Part shown: piece after piece, positions 45,501 through 54,038 of the stretch
Layout of the letters: the number at the start of each line of letters is the position of its first letter
Position numbering within the stretch: the first letter of the stretch is position 1
Assembly (NCBI GenBank): GCA_020050835.1
Contig: JAGVKB010000127.1
Coordinates: forward strand, 1-64,000
Direction of reading: 5' to 3'
DNA from: Candidatus Obscuribacterales bacterium
Lineage (GTDB): Bacteria; Cyanobacteriota; Vampirovibrionia; Obscuribacterales; Obscuribacteraceae
DNA: 64,000 bases
Notes under the pieces: generated by a model
What the model was told of the DNA's origin: nothing
Databases searched by the model: none
The model's input: only the letters and a program-made list of their open reading frames with translations
Translations under genes and position numbers: made by a program

Positions 45501-45555
45501 CCTGAGTACCGGCGTAAGGACCGAAAGCACTGATTGTGATCTTGATCGGTCTCAA
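42490..45555 (-). CDS. sbcC: exonuclease SbcC (SMC-like ATPase subunit)
   Basis: This 1,021-residue ATPase works with SbcD as an ATP-dependent nuclease on hairpins and DNA ends during repair. The Walker A motif GRTGAGKTS is at residues ~34-42, long coiled coils run on both sides of a zinc hook (CPVCG near residue 510), and the C-terminal half has the signature LSGGESFLASLSLALGL and Walker B FIDEGFGSLD. I read TTG as the start, because the protein opens with RPIKITISAFGPYAG and GGGAGG lies ~6 bases upstream inside the end of sbcD. One base separates it from the sbcD stop, so the two are translationally coupled. Confidence 0.95.
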   Translation of the reverse strand: MRPIKITISAFGPYAGTQVIDFRDLKERNFFLIHGRTGAGKTSLLDAMCFALYGDSSGDERAGRDMRSHHADASVRTEVVFDFAVGQEVYRVARSPQQERPRKKGGGLTVEQAQGTLWRRESILDESYDGKVLASQPNKVTSEIEKLLNFQSGQFRQVVILPQGQFRRLLMAESVERQEILEALFKTEIYRRIEEALKAASKEIKDKWSEAGTKSEVILRQADVATYEELLEVQKAVAAKLEAAQAAVSMSRLRLDTCQEQLAAALQAERVWKELALAESALEALKQQAAGFEERRLRLKGAQEAARLIPTENILNQRRTELAAARSKSQSAESALKEAHCKRDGAVLALNQEEGREPEREELRRSIRQLGDLSGRVDEFQKASNELKASELKSRSLFEDKEKLSSAIAAVEKSLEVKLEQFRKLELTASMLEANRQMAQTAEKVFQSRRSLDLACQELTQTTVEAELARVAFKKEEAELLTDRKSLEQLERSWLFGQAAILAMQLVQGNPCPVCGSADHPAPAESYVEVPTESELNRHRDLLVVKETTKDEASKKKFDYESSVVKLQSQVHALTEALGDDAFIDLPLLQKRIRETKAAVIGSQEAASEAQALNKESDELKTAHARSKEKLALLEQSVEAENTRRFQLSGIVKEKESIIPEELRDLVALRTRQNELSGKLKDLELKLKVVQLGAGEANQLFASCEADRRNATELVDGLLATVESAVNEFQVLLAGAGFADEEGYRTSKLSSSELLSLEQEIQDFDSGFRSAEERACRAREAASAVAVPDLVAIQTALGDAKNINQEAVRTAAEQEAKLKHLDSYVSEFERSRQESLALEKEFESFGRISEVANGNNGRKLTFQRYVLGALLDDVLLAASERLTIMSQGRYRLQRVCGTTDLRKAGGLELEVLDSYTGTTRAAATLSGGESFLASLSLALGLADVVQSYAGGIHLETMFIDEGFGSLDPESLDFAIRALRDLQKSGRLVGIISHVPELQERIDARLEVVPCAQGSVASFKFG

Positions 45556-45556
45556 A

Positions 45557-46705
45557 TCAAGCCTCCCGATCCTTGACGCTCATTTTCTCAATTACAGCCC
45601 GATAGGCAGATGCTTGCTCGTCTAGAATTTCGTCGCCGGTAACTTCGGTAAAAAAACTTCGAAAGAGATCGAAATCACTTACCTTACGGTGATCGGCTCT
45701 GGTTGAAGCAGAGTTGCCGTCAGCGAGAAATTCCGGTCGGCGTAAATGCAAGAGGTTCGGATAGACCTCCCGCAGCTTTCCAATCGGATCTAGAACCGCC
45801 CCCTTATCCAACAAGGTAATCTCCAAGTAATCTTCTCGATTGCCAGTACTGCTCATGCCATTGAGGAGAGCACCGATTGTGCCTTGCATTCTGCGTACGT
45901 CACGTCGCGGATTCAAACTTATCTCTTCTATCTTGACCTTGCCCAACTTGTCCAGGTCCACAATCTGAATGCGTTTCTTGTGATCTGCTTCCGAGAAAGA
46001 ATACTTCATGAGCGAACCCGAATACGTAACATTTTCCGCGCCGGCAGTTTGCGGTCTGTGCAAATGACCTAGAGCCACGTAGTTGAATCCGGAGAAAATC
46101 CTGGCATCGACCGATCCGCTCCCGCCAACAGACAACGGACGTTCTGACTCGCTCTCTTCACCGCCCGCCACAAATGCATGCGCAATCACTACCGAGCGTG
46201 CTTGACCGGGATGTGCCGCATTGACGCGATCTACCATCAACTTCATGCCAGCACAATGATCGACTGCCGAATCATCTTCGAATTTTTCACGAACAACCGC
46301 AGGCTCCGCATATGGTATCAAGTAAAAGTTAACCGGACCGTGCTCGTCATTGAGCACCACCGAATTAACCTGCGGCGTCACGGACCCAACCACATGAACT
46401 CTGCGTTGAGAAAGCACTCTCGAACCAAAGGCTACTCGCTCTGGGCTGTCATGATTGCCGGCGATCATCAAGACTGGAATTTCGAATCCGACGGCGATGC
46501 GTGAAATTACATCGTCTAAGAGTAATACGGCATCAGGCGGTGGAACAGCCCGATCGTATATATCTCCAGCTACTACTACCGCATCTACTTTTGCATCACG
46601 CACCAAGCTAACGAATTCATCAAGGATATGCGCCTGATCGCCAGTCAGATGCATGCCATGAAAAAGTCGCCCAAGATGCCAGTCAGATGTGTGAACGAAC
46701 CGCAT
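45557..46705 (-). CDS. sbcD: exonuclease SbcD (Mre11-like nuclease subunit)
   Basis: This is the calcineurin-fold nuclease partner of SbcC. It carries the metal motifs of the family in order: DWHLG, GDIYDRAVP, AGNHDSPERV, HAFVAGGEE and LGHLHRPQ. The ATG at 46705 matches the family start MRFVHTSDWHLG; a GTG 30 bases upstream is an alternative, and neither has a strong ribosome site. It gives 382 residues. It is the first gene of the two-gene sbcDC operon. A terminator (46830-46855) lies upstream and separates it from the next unit. Confidence 0.95.
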   Translation of the reverse strand: MRFVHTSDWHLGRLFHGMHLTGDQAHILDEFVSLVRDAKVDAVVVAGDIYDRAVPPPDAVLLLDDVISRIAVGFEIPVLMIAGNHDSPERVAFGSRVLSQRRVHVVGSVTPQVNSVVLNDEHGPVNFYLIPYAEPAVVREKFEDDSAVDHCAGMKLMVDRVNAAHPGQARSVVIAHAFVAGGEESESERPLSVGGSGSVDARIFSGFNYVALGHLHRPQTAGAENVTYSGSLMKYSFSEADHKKRIQIVDLDKLGKVKIEEISLNPRRDVRRMQGTIGALLNGMSSTGNREDYLEITLLDKGAVLDPIGKLREVYPNLLHLRRPEFLADGNSASTRADHRKVSDFDLFRSFFTEVTGDEILDEQASAYRAVIEKMSVKDREA

Positions 46706-46824
46706 TGGTGAATAAAATGATCCGGAATTCCCCACATTATCCGCTACTGACTACCCTCGCGTCCAAACGAAACTGTGCCGCACGGCTGGTATTTGATTAG
46801 ATTTCAACTGGACTACTGCTTCAT

Positions 46825-46972
46825 GGCAAAAGGGGTGCTCGCAAGAGCACCCCTTCCGTCTTCGGTGGCCGGTTTACCGAACCCTTTCTTACCTTAGTCT
46901 CAGCCGATAGTCAGGCATTGACTTGGTTTAGATTAATTTGGATGTTTCCATCTCCAGCTCCACCTCATCCAT
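46825..46972 (-). ncRNA. candidate ~148-nt small RNA driven by a PHO-box-like promoter
   Basis: Read on the minus strand, a TGTCAC-N5-TGTCAC repeat (47011-46995) is followed by exactly 10 bases and then TACACT (46984-46979), the same geometry as the E. coli phoA promoter as I recall it. A start near 46972 would give a transcript of about 148 bases ending at the terminator at 46830-46855. It contains one short frame at 46972-46928 (MDEVELEMETSKLI), whose ATG coincides with the predicted start, so it could be a leaderless micropeptide. This is inference from sequence signals only. Confidence 0.45.
46830..46855 (-). terminator. strong intrinsic terminator
   Basis: AAGGGGTGCTC pairs perfectly with GAGCACCCCTT (11 bp) around a 4-base loop; on the minus strand it is followed by TTTTGCC. 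It ends whatever is transcribed from upstream on the minus strand: the 1,412-residue protein gene and/or the candidate small RNA. Confidence 0.88.
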
Positions 46973-46994
46973 GTCCTTAGTGTATTCAGGTGAA

Positions 46995-47011
46995 GTGACA
47001 CGCCGGTGACA
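46995..47011 (-). promoter_or_regulatory. PHO-box-like direct repeat, site A
   Basis: On the minus strand the sequence is TGTCACCGGCGTGTCAC: two TGTCAC units with an 11-base period, lying just downstream of the stop of the 1,412-residue gene. TACACT follows ten bases later. PHO boxes bound by PhoB-family regulators have this form. Confidence 0.5.
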
Positions 47012-47020
47012 GCTTTGTCG

Positions 47021-50000
47021 CTAGTTCTTTTGTGCATCCAAAGACTCGTCGACAGCGAAGCGTGAAGGCTCGCAGTAAGCCGACTTCTTGGCTTTCCTGG
47101 CAGACTCGAGCACGCGATAAGCTTGAAGCATCTCAGCTCTATACGTCGACTTCGCTTGCTTTCTTACGATCGGAGCCGATTGCTTGGCTTTGACGATCTC
47201 TACCTTGTACCGATCTTCAACAGCTGTCTTTCGGGCATCATAGCGGTCTTCAGCCAACTTCAAAGAGTTCTTGTAAACCCCGTCGGCCGCTTCATATTCT
47301 CCTTTCGCCCACGGTGCTACATCGGCGATCGCGGCATCAAAGGCGCGATCACAATATTGAGAGACAGCATCATCAATCCCCGCTTCCGCACTTTCATATA
47401 CGGACTGCGCTTCCGTCAAGGCGGCATCGCGGATCTCCTTTGCGGGATCGGTGGCGAGTTTGAATTCTCTTTCAGCACGCAAGAATGCCTCGCCATAAGC
47501 CATCCTCGCTTCGCGGCTGATACCGTTTGGTCGTCCGCTGGCGCTTTTGGTTGATTCGTCACGAGTTTCTTTGGCGAGCTTGATGGCAGCTTCGTAAGCT
47601 TCTCTGGCAGGCTTCGTGGCGGACTCGAACGACTCATTAGCCCTTTTCTCAGCCAGCTGCCTGGCCTCCTTGGCTGCCAGCAGCAATGATTCCTTCGCCT
47701 GATTGTAAATTCGGTCGAAAGTTGTCGATTCCCGCAACTCCCTTTCCGCTGCAATTCGTTGCCGTGTCTCGCGCAGGACAGTTTCAGCTTGGTCCTTAGC
47801 AGCCTGATACTCTTGCAGCGCTTGCCTTTTCTCCGTTTTTGCAGTAGACAGAGCAGTCTCAATATCGGTATTGCGCACCGCAGTTGTCGCCCTTAGGATG
47901 TTCTGGAGCTTTTCCGCTGAAAGGCGATTGGAGCGCTGAAACGTGTCAATGTCCGGGCGCATTTCGTCCTGATAGGCCTTAAGCGCCTTCGCATCATGCC
48001 TGACTCTGACCCGATCGAGGTTTTCACCTAGCACCACCTGCGATTCACTGTCCCGGTAGCCACCAAAATCGCGCGGCGGCTTGAGCGATTTCAGACCAGC
48101 CATTTGCCAACCGGAAACATCGATATCGCTACATTTTGTTCCCAGTGTCACCGTATGGAACATGGACGTGAGATCCTGTCCGGCTTTCCTATAAATAGCC
48201 GCAACCATCTCCTTACGACTGCCGAGGATCTTGCCTTCGACGTTATCGAAACATAGCCCGCCATTGTCGGATACCCAGGCCCATGACTGAGCCACGATTT
48301 TCCCCTTCCTATCCTCTACGACAAAGAATCCGCTATTGACGGACTCCTGCCCGTAGTAGGCGCAGTCGCTGCCGGCTCCGTCCGGATGCTGACAACAATC
48401 AGTATGCTCACCAAGGAAAAGTCCTCGAGGGTCCTTGCGAGAGATAAATCGCCCGCGCAATTCGCCTTCGCTCCAACCTCTATCCAGCGGCAAAGGTGAA
48501 GGAACTTCCGCTGAAGCCAGATAGCGACTTTCCAAATAGACATACCGCTCTGGCTCAAGTCCCCAGCGGCTGCACTCAGCTGCGAAGTCTCCGTCGCGAA
48601 TCTGTCCATATTGCTCGCTTCGAATCCGCCGAACCAGAGAGCCGCAACTGAGCTGTCGCTCCTCCGCAGTCAAAGTGTGCCATCGTCGAGCGGCCAATCT
48701 CAGCTCATCTTGCCCACTTTGTGTATGACGCAGCAGCCACTCTGACAAGCCGCGGCCCTGCTCTACCGTACGCAGCGGCAGCCAGTAGGTTGCATCATGA
48801 TTGTTGTTGCCGGCTGCATTCATCTGTCTCATCCACTGCGGCCAAGCCTTTCCAAACGTTAAAGTTAGCTTGAGCGCAGCTTCGACTGAATCATTAGCCT
48901 GAACAAAAGAACGCATCTCTTCTTTGGACGGCAGCGCCGTTTCTCCACCTCTTAAGTACTTCAAAGCCTCCATGAACTCCTTTGGTTTGAATCCGTCCAG
49001 CAACCGAAATGGGTTAGCTTTACCACTAGCGGCATCCCGCTCTTGAACCATAACCAAAAGTGTGTGGAGAAGGTCGGCGTGTTGCGCATCGAAGTTCTTC
49101 AGAAGCCCAATGTATCCGCGCAAGTCTCCCTTCTCTTCGAACGCGTTGCCAGCACCGCGCCTGCCTGATTTCAAAGACTGCTGTTCCCGCTCCGCTGACT
49201 CCGGAAGCCTGGTGTGGCCGGTCAGAGCATCAGATTTGGCCAAAGTCGCTTCCTTCAATTCGGCCGGATGCTCAGTCGACTCAATCCTTTCTTGCGCCAA
49301 TTCGGCTGCCGTTTTCTCAACCGGCAATGTCGATCTATCTAGACTTTGTCCTGCTTCCTGTGTGCTAACAGCAGTAAGTTCGGTGTTCGAGTCAGCACTT
49401 TCAGGCATTCGCTCTGGTGGATGTTCGAGCGGCAAAGGAGCAGGCTCGACGAGGGTGGAATCTTGCACCACTGTCGGTAGCGCAATGTTTTGAGCGGCAT
49501 CGACCTGGTCATTGGGCTGCCTTTGACCGCTCGGGACAGCAACGCTCTGATCCGAATTGAGCGCTGCAGTCTCTGGCTCGGCTCGAGTCGCGTGGACTTT
49601 TGTTGAAGATGACTTCATTAGAGCAAGTCTTTCGGTCAATCCAGACTTAACACGGTCTCTGCTGAGCACACTCACACCTAAATCAACCATCCCTTTCTCT
49701 CTGCCACTTGGAACAAATTGCTCGAGCCGCTCTGAAATACGTGAGCCTGCATGCCCTGAAAAGCGATAAGTTAACGGCGACACCATCGCCACCGGCAAGG
49801 CTGACAGAGCCGCACTGTCGGCCATATATCCAGGCAATCCTCTCCAGTTCATATTCTTAACAACCTCTGCCGTGCTCAATTCCTCCGGTTTTACTCCCTT
49901 CTGAGCTGCCAGCCGCTCGCGCTCGGATTCACCGTAAGAGAAAACAGCAGTGGACCCACCGTAAGTAATTGCACTGATCGTGCTTTCAGAACTATGCAGC

Positions 50001-51259
50001 AATCGCTTGATCAACTCGGCATCCTTCGTGAATCTGGACAACTGGGTCCTTAAAATCGGAGTTGATGCTCTGCCAATCAAGTTTCCAGCCAGCATCGCAG
50101 CGCCACCGATCGTCAAGTTTTGCCAACTGAGTGCATCCTTATCGCCGCGAGACCTTGCAGCCACGGCAAATCCCAGAGTTTGAACGGCGGTATCACTCAA
50201 GCAAAAGAATGCCTTTGCGGCCGTGGAAGCATCTTTGATTGCACGCGCACCGATACCGCCGGCAACGAACAATCCTGATTCAAGCGCTCCAGACAACTTG
50301 TTGCGCATCACTTGCTCGCGATCGTCTCCAGGTGTCGCCCTGAAAAGTGCCGACAATTCTGCACCACCATACATGGTGGCGAGCGCGCGCAGACCAATCG
50401 CAGTTCGTCCGACACTGGCAGCACCGGCTACCCAGGCACCTGCCGGCGCTGCAGCTAGTGTGAGGGCGGCGATATAGGTCGATTCATTAATCTGCTTTTG
50501 GATTCGGATGCCTTCAGAGGCTAACTCCACCGCATCCGTGCTCGTGCTTGCCAGTGAGCCAGCCAGCTTTTGCGTTGCCCGTACAAAACCGGATAGCTTC
50601 TCACCATCCAGCTTACCTTCGACCAGCCCTTGCGAAAAGGCCCGGTCGAGATCTCCCTTCAGCAACTTAGATTGCGTTTCGAGATTATCCTGCAAACTTT
50701 TGATTGAGCTAGAGCGGTTCCCCATACCAAACCAATTCGACTCAGCAATCCAGCTGGTAAGCATCGGAATCTCCCTTAAATACTTACCCTGCGCTTTGGC
50801 TGCATCGAGCTCTGAATTAGCAGCCGCTACCAGTAACTGCTTAGCATCAACTAGCCTGCCTCCGTTCGCCTTACCCGACTTACCTGTATCCGGCTCGACT
50901 GAAAATAGCCTGTGAATCTCCGGATTGTCTGCGATGGTAAATTGGAACAAAACATTTTTTTGACTGGCCAACGCAACCGGTTTTTCATCATTAAGACGAA
51001 CGGTATAGTCTGAGCGAAGCTCTCCCACCGGAGCGTTCGTACTCGAGCCGGCTGCCTTGTGACCGAAGGAATAAAGTTGCCCGTTTTCTACATCATAGAG
51101 CTTGTCACCGATTCGCAAGGTGCCATTTACTTCAGCCGCCCTTGCCGCTGATGGCGCTTCCGATGGACTCGAGAAAAGACCGTACAAAAGACTCTCTCCT
51201 ACGGCTTGATTGAGCGCTAGCTCAAAACCAGTTTCACGCATAGAACCCCGTTCGGTCAT
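47021..51259 (-). CDS. 1,412-residue multidomain protein: Gly/Ala-rich hydrophobic region, Cys-rich domain, coiled-coil tail
   Basis: Function unknown. The ATG at 51259 follows AAAGGGG-TAGGT. Residues ~1-260 are mixed; ~262-330 and ~355-420 are Gly/Ala-rich hydrophobic stretches that could be membrane-active. ~540-690 is a low-complexity, probably disordered linker. Residues ~850-1110 form a folded region with a distinctive Cys core: EHTDCCQHPDGAGSDCAYYG at ~950, then FVVEDRKGKIVAQSWAWVSD and GGLCFDNVEGK. I have a vague memory of this pattern (CCQ..GGAG..C, AQSW.W, FDNIE) in phage, giant-virus and bacterial proteins, but cannot name it. Residues ~1140-1412 are Ala/Lys/Glu/Arg-rich coiled coil. 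A PHO-box-like site lies 60-76 bases upstream. It could be a large effector or structural protein. Confidence 0.75.
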   Translation of the reverse strand: MTERGSMRETGFELALNQAVGESLLYGLFSSPSEAPSAARAAEVNGTLRIGDKLYDVENGQLYSFGHKAAGSSTNAPVGELRSDYTVRLNDEKPVALASQKNVLFQFTIADNPEIHRLFSVEPDTGKSGKANGGRLVDAKQLLVAAANSELDAAKAQGKYLREIPMLTSWIAESNWFGMGNRSSSIKSLQDNLETQSKLLKGDLDRAFSQGLVEGKLDGEKLSGFVRATQKLAGSLASTSTDAVELASEGIRIQKQINESTYIAALTLAAAPAGAWVAGAASVGRTAIGLRALATMYGGAELSALFRATPGDDREQVMRNKLSGALESGLFVAGGIGARAIKDASTAAKAFFCLSDTAVQTLGFAVAARSRGDKDALSWQNLTIGGAAMLAGNLIGRASTPILRTQLSRFTKDAELIKRLLHSSESTISAITYGGSTAVFSYGESERERLAAQKGVKPEELSTAEVVKNMNWRGLPGYMADSAALSALPVAMVSPLTYRFSGHAGSRISERLEQFVPSGREKGMVDLGVSVLSRDRVKSGLTERLALMKSSSTKVHATRAEPETAALNSDQSVAVPSGQRQPNDQVDAAQNIALPTVVQDSTLVEPAPLPLEHPPERMPESADSNTELTAVSTQEAGQSLDRSTLPVEKTAAELAQERIESTEHPAELKEATLAKSDALTGHTRLPESAEREQQSLKSGRRGAGNAFEEKGDLRGYIGLLKNFDAQHADLLHTLLVMVQERDAASGKANPFRLLDGFKPKEFMEALKYLRGGETALPSKEEMRSFVQANDSVEAALKLTLTFGKAWPQWMRQMNAAGNNNHDATYWLPLRTVEQGRGLSEWLLRHTQSGQDELRLAARRWHTLTAEERQLSCGSLVRRIRSEQYGQIRDGDFAAECSRWGLEPERYVYLESRYLASAEVPSPLPLDRGWSEGELRGRFISRKDPRGLFLGEHTDCCQHPDGAGSDCAYYGQESVNSGFFVVEDRKGKIVAQSWAWVSDNGGLCFDNVEGKILGSRKEMVAAIYRKAGQDLTSMFHTVTLGTKCSDIDVSGWQMAGLKSLKPPRDFGGYRDSESQVVLGENLDRVRVRHDAKALKAYQDEMRPDIDTFQRSNRLSAEKLQNILRATTAVRNTDIETALSTAKTEKRQALQEYQAAKDQAETVLRETRQRIAAERELRESTTFDRIYNQAKESLLLAAKEARQLAEKRANESFESATKPAREAYEAAIKLAKETRDESTKSASGRPNGISREARMAYGEAFLRAEREFKLATDPAKEIRDAALTEAQSVYESAEAGIDDAVSQYCDRAFDAAIADVAPWAKGEYEAADGVYKNSLKLAEDRYDARKTAVEDRYKVEIVKAKQSAPIVRKQAKSTYRAEMLQAYRVLESARKAKKSAYCEPSRFAVDESLDAQKN

Positions 51260-51533
51260 ACCTACCCCTTTAGATCCCTGAGCATCGCCTATCAGCTTGC
51301 TATCGTCGTCTTACAACGGTGACATCGCGGTGACAACCGCCGGGCAGATGCACACTAAAAGTGGAGTTTATTCCCGCTCAGCCAGAAGGAGCCGGCGATT
51401 CAAGCTGGGCTTGCCGGGAGCGCGTCTGCCAGCCGGCTCCTGCCAGCGACTTGCTCCACCCGCAGCCGCCAAGCTGGCGCGCCAAGAACGATCAGCTGCA
51501 AAGGAAACGGTATTGATTCTAAGCCTTCGCCGG
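51260..51533. other. intergenic region with PHO-box-like site B and a long inverted repeat
   Basis: The 274 bases separate the histidine kinase stop from the 1,412-residue gene start, both on the minus strand. They hold site B (51319-51335) and an inverted repeat GGAGCCGGC/GCCGGCTCC at 51388-51396 and 51432-51440, whose 35-base spacer makes it a weak terminator for the kinase gene. Nothing else stands out. Confidence 0.45.
51319..51335 (-). promoter_or_regulatory. PHO-box-like direct repeat, site B
   Basis: On the minus strand the sequence is TGTCACCGCGATGTCAC, two TGTCAC units with an 11-base period, ending 59 bases before the ATG of the 1,412-residue gene and preceded by T (TTGTCAC). I do not see a good -10 hexamer at the usual ten-base distance (CGACGA), so the promoter itself is less certain than the repeat. 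Confidence 0.5.
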
Positions 51534-53075
51534 CTAAGTTTTGGCTGCTTGAATTTCGGCTACAGGCTGAGCAACAGGCGGATTGACCGGCACACTAAAC
51601 CAGAAGGTGCTGCCTTTACCATCTTCACTTTCAACTCCGATTCGGCCGCCGTGCTGTTCGACGATCGCCTTGCAAATGGCCAAGCCAAGCCCGGTTCCAC
51701 CTTTTTGCGTGGCATCGGTGGCGCGCACCTGCCTGAACCTTTCAAAAATAGTCTCGTGATAGGACTTCGGCACACCACAGCCTTGATCTGTGACTCTCAC
51801 TTCGATGAAGTCACCGGCTGGTTTCGCGGAGATAGTGATATTGCCGTCCACAGGCGAGAATTTAACAGCATTGGAGATCAGGTTTACCAACACTTGAATC
51901 AAACGATTGCCGTCAGCATACACCGTACAATCCATCGGATCTGACAACAGGTTAACCTTGTGTTGTTCAGCGAAAACTCTAACCGCCTCAATCGAACGAA
52001 TTACCACTGGCTCAAGCGGAATATTCTCCGGAATCAACTCCAGCCTTCCCGATTCCAGCTTTTCCATATCAAGCAGATCGTTGATTAGGGAGATCAACCT
52101 TGATATGTTCCGCTCTGCCAGCTGAGTACGCTTCTGCCCTTGCTCGGAAAGAGAGCCGTAGGCTCCATGTTGCAGCAATTCGAGAAAACCGCAAACAGAG
52201 GTAAGCGGTGTTCTCAGATCGTGACTGACCATCGCCACGAACTGCTGCTTCATCTCCTCGACTTCCTTGAGAGCCTTCACCATTTCATGAAATGACTTAT
52301 CCAATTGCGCAATTTCGTCAAAACCAGTAAGACGCTCATTAAGCGGCTCATGTTTTACGAGCCGGTTGGTGTTGTCAACAACCAACTCAAGCCGGCGCGT
52401 GATACCACGCACAAAGAACAACCCTAAAGCAATTGCAAAGACGATATTCAGCGCGATGCCACCCATCAATAACTGCTTGACGGTCTGCCTGGAACGGGCT
52501 TGAGCTGCCGGCATTTCAGCAATGATCTTCTCCTGCTCATTCATCAACTCTCGCAAGTCCGTGAACATGTCGTCCTGGAGCTTGGAGAAAACCGGCTTGA
52601 CCTTTTGAGCGAGCCCGAGCGCTTCCATCATTCGCCCGCTTTCGGCCAGGGCCATTAGTTTCGTAACGATTCGAACGGCAGAGCTGCTATTTTTGTCAAC
52701 CCGCTCAACGAGATCGTGGTATCGCGGATCTTCTCTGACGAGCGCAGTAAGGCGCGCCATCTCTTGAGGAATCTTGTCGGCAGCAGTATGAAACCGCGCT
52801 GCAGCCGGTGGTCCGCCATCTTTCATCTGGTAATCGGCTGCCGCCGTACCGGCATCATACACGAGCTGAAAGATATGATTGGTAATTCCAACTATCTCTT
52901 TGGAATGCCGCTCTTTGGCTGCTTCCTGCTCGGCACGCGTGAGCAACATCGATAACGCGCCGACAAAGAGCAGCTCGAGAGTTAACAATACCCCTACTAA
53001 TATCAGCCCTTTGTGAGAGAGCTTCAAATTGACCCGCACTAGCTCGCCAACGCCCCCTGGAAGTTCATTTGACAA
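51534..53075 (-). CDS. membrane sensor histidine kinase
   Basis: This protein is up to 513 residues; the first codon here is TTG and a GTG at 53039 (VRVNLKLSHKG) is a good alternative. Two membrane helices (~25-47 and ~205-228) bracket a ~155-residue helical sensor domain. A HAMP-like linker follows, then HisKA with the phospho-acceptor His at residue ~285 (MVSHDLRTPL), N box VNLISNAVKFSP, G1 DQGCGVP and G2 GGTGLGLAIC. All catalytic motifs are intact. It lies 60 bases downstream of the response regulator gene, so the pair forms one operon. The signal is not evident; no PAS domain is seen, unlike classic PhoR. Confidence 0.92.
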   Translation of the reverse strand: MSNELPGGVGELVRVNLKLSHKGLILVGVLLTLELLFVGALSMLLTRAEQEAAKERHSKEIVGITNHIFQLVYDAGTAAADYQMKDGGPPAAARFHTAADKIPQEMARLTALVREDPRYHDLVERVDKNSSSAVRIVTKLMALAESGRMMEALGLAQKVKPVFSKLQDDMFTDLRELMNEQEKIIAEMPAAQARSRQTVKQLLMGGIALNIVFAIALGLFFVRGITRRLELVVDNTNRLVKHEPLNERLTGFDEIAQLDKSFHEMVKALKEVEEMKQQFVAMVSHDLRTPLTSVCGFLELLQHGAYGSLSEQGQKRTQLAERNISRLISLINDLLDMEKLESGRLELIPENIPLEPVVIRSIEAVRVFAEQHKVNLLSDPMDCTVYADGNRLIQVLVNLISNAVKFSPVDGNITISAKPAGDFIEVRVTDQGCGVPKSYHETIFERFRQVRATDATQKGGTGLGLAICKAIVEQHGGRIGVESEDGKGSTFWFSVPVNPPVAQPVAEIQAAKT

Positions 53076-53135
53076 TTCTAGCGCATGTCTTCAAGAGCCG
53101 CGGAGCGCTCGAAGGACGTAAGCTCGAGATACAGC

Positions 53136-53813
53136 TTAGAGTGAAGGATTGATCCGGTATCCAAGTCCATGCACATGCTCGACTACCGAAGGCTGGCCTT
53201 CAAGATCGATCTTCTGCCTGAGTCTCTTGAGACAGGTTCGAAAGGATTCCGGGGTTGACTCGGAATCGGAAGGCCAAACACGATTAAGTATGGCCTCGGA
53301 CGTGAAAGCTTGCCCCTTGTGTCTCATAAAAAATTCCAACAAGGCAAACTCTTTGGGAAGCAGCCGGATCTCCTCTTCGCCTCTTGTCACTCGAAAGATT
53401 CCTGGCTCCAAGACCAGATTGCCTGCCTTCAAGACATTATCCGTATATCCGGTCGGACGGCGAAGCAGAGCTCGCACGCGAGCATGCAACTCCCTCATTT
53501 CGAATGGTTTCGTGACGTAATCATCAGCCCCGGCATCTAATCCGAATTCCTTTTCCTGAATCGCTCCCTTGCCGGTCAGCATGATTATTGGAGTCGTTCC
53601 ACCACGATTTCGATACTCCTTGCAAATCTCCACCCCGCTCAGCCCTGGCAATTGCCAATCTAGAATGACAAGGTCGAATTCGAAAAACAGCAATCTTTCT
53701 CGTCCTTCGGTCCCGGTATGAACCACCTCAACCAGGTGCTTCTGCAGGGTCAAAGAGTCTTCGATGATTACGGTCAGATCTTTATCGTCCTCAACAAGCA
53801 GAATCTTTGCCAT
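53136..53813 (-). CDS. OmpR/PhoB-family response regulator
   Basis: This 225-residue protein has a receiver domain (acidic pocket EDD at residues 8-10, phospho-acceptor Asp52 in VILDWQLPG, Lys in KPFEMREL) and a winged-helix DNA-binding domain at ~130-225 (LLPKEFALLEFFMRHKGQAF ... SFRTCLKRLRQKID ... GLGYRIN). It is first in an operon with the histidine kinase. Three 11-bp-period TGTCAC repeats lie within 7 kb on both sides of the operon. One (53971-53987) is 158 bases before this gene, so regulation of these sites by this protein is the natural hypothesis. Confidence 0.93.
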   Translation of the reverse strand: MAKILLVEDDKDLTVIIEDSLTLQKHLVEVVHTGTEGRERLLFFEFDLVILDWQLPGLSGVEICKEYRNRGGTTPIIMLTGKGAIQEKEFGLDAGADDYVTKPFEMRELHARVRALLRRPTGYTDNVLKAGNLVLEPGIFRVTRGEEEIRLLPKEFALLEFFMRHKGQAFTSEAILNRVWPSDSESTPESFRTCLKRLRQKIDLEGQPSVVEHVHGLGYRINPSL

Positions 53814-53970
53814 TTAAATTGAAATCCGTAAAGCAGTCAGGACTCAAAACGCTCGACAATTGTCCAAGAGGCAAGCTCTCGCCATCGCCTGCATTATTCT
53901 AGCCGACGCTTCCCCCTGACAGCTCTCGCTTCTAATCGCTAGACCGCACAAGCGGCTGGAGATTTACCGG

Positions 53971-53987
53971 TGTCACCCAGATGTCAC
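53971..53987 (+). promoter_or_regulatory. PHO-box-like direct repeat, site C, with candidate -10
   Basis: The plus-strand sequence is TGTCACCCAGATGTCAC, two TGTCAC units with an 11-base period. GATACT (53999-54004) lies 11 bases further on and could be a -10. The plus-strand 57-residue gene begins at 54039. On the opposite side the response regulator gene begins at 53813, so the site may also affect it. Confidence 0.5.
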
Positions 53988-54038
53988 TGCGGTCCGCCGA
54001 TACTGCAATCGTCGGGAAGGGATTTGAGGTCAAGACTG

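Noticed and set aside
51297-51944. 215-codon plus-strand frame
   Set aside because: It mostly overlaps antisense to the 3' end of the histidine kinase, whose ATPase motifs are intact.
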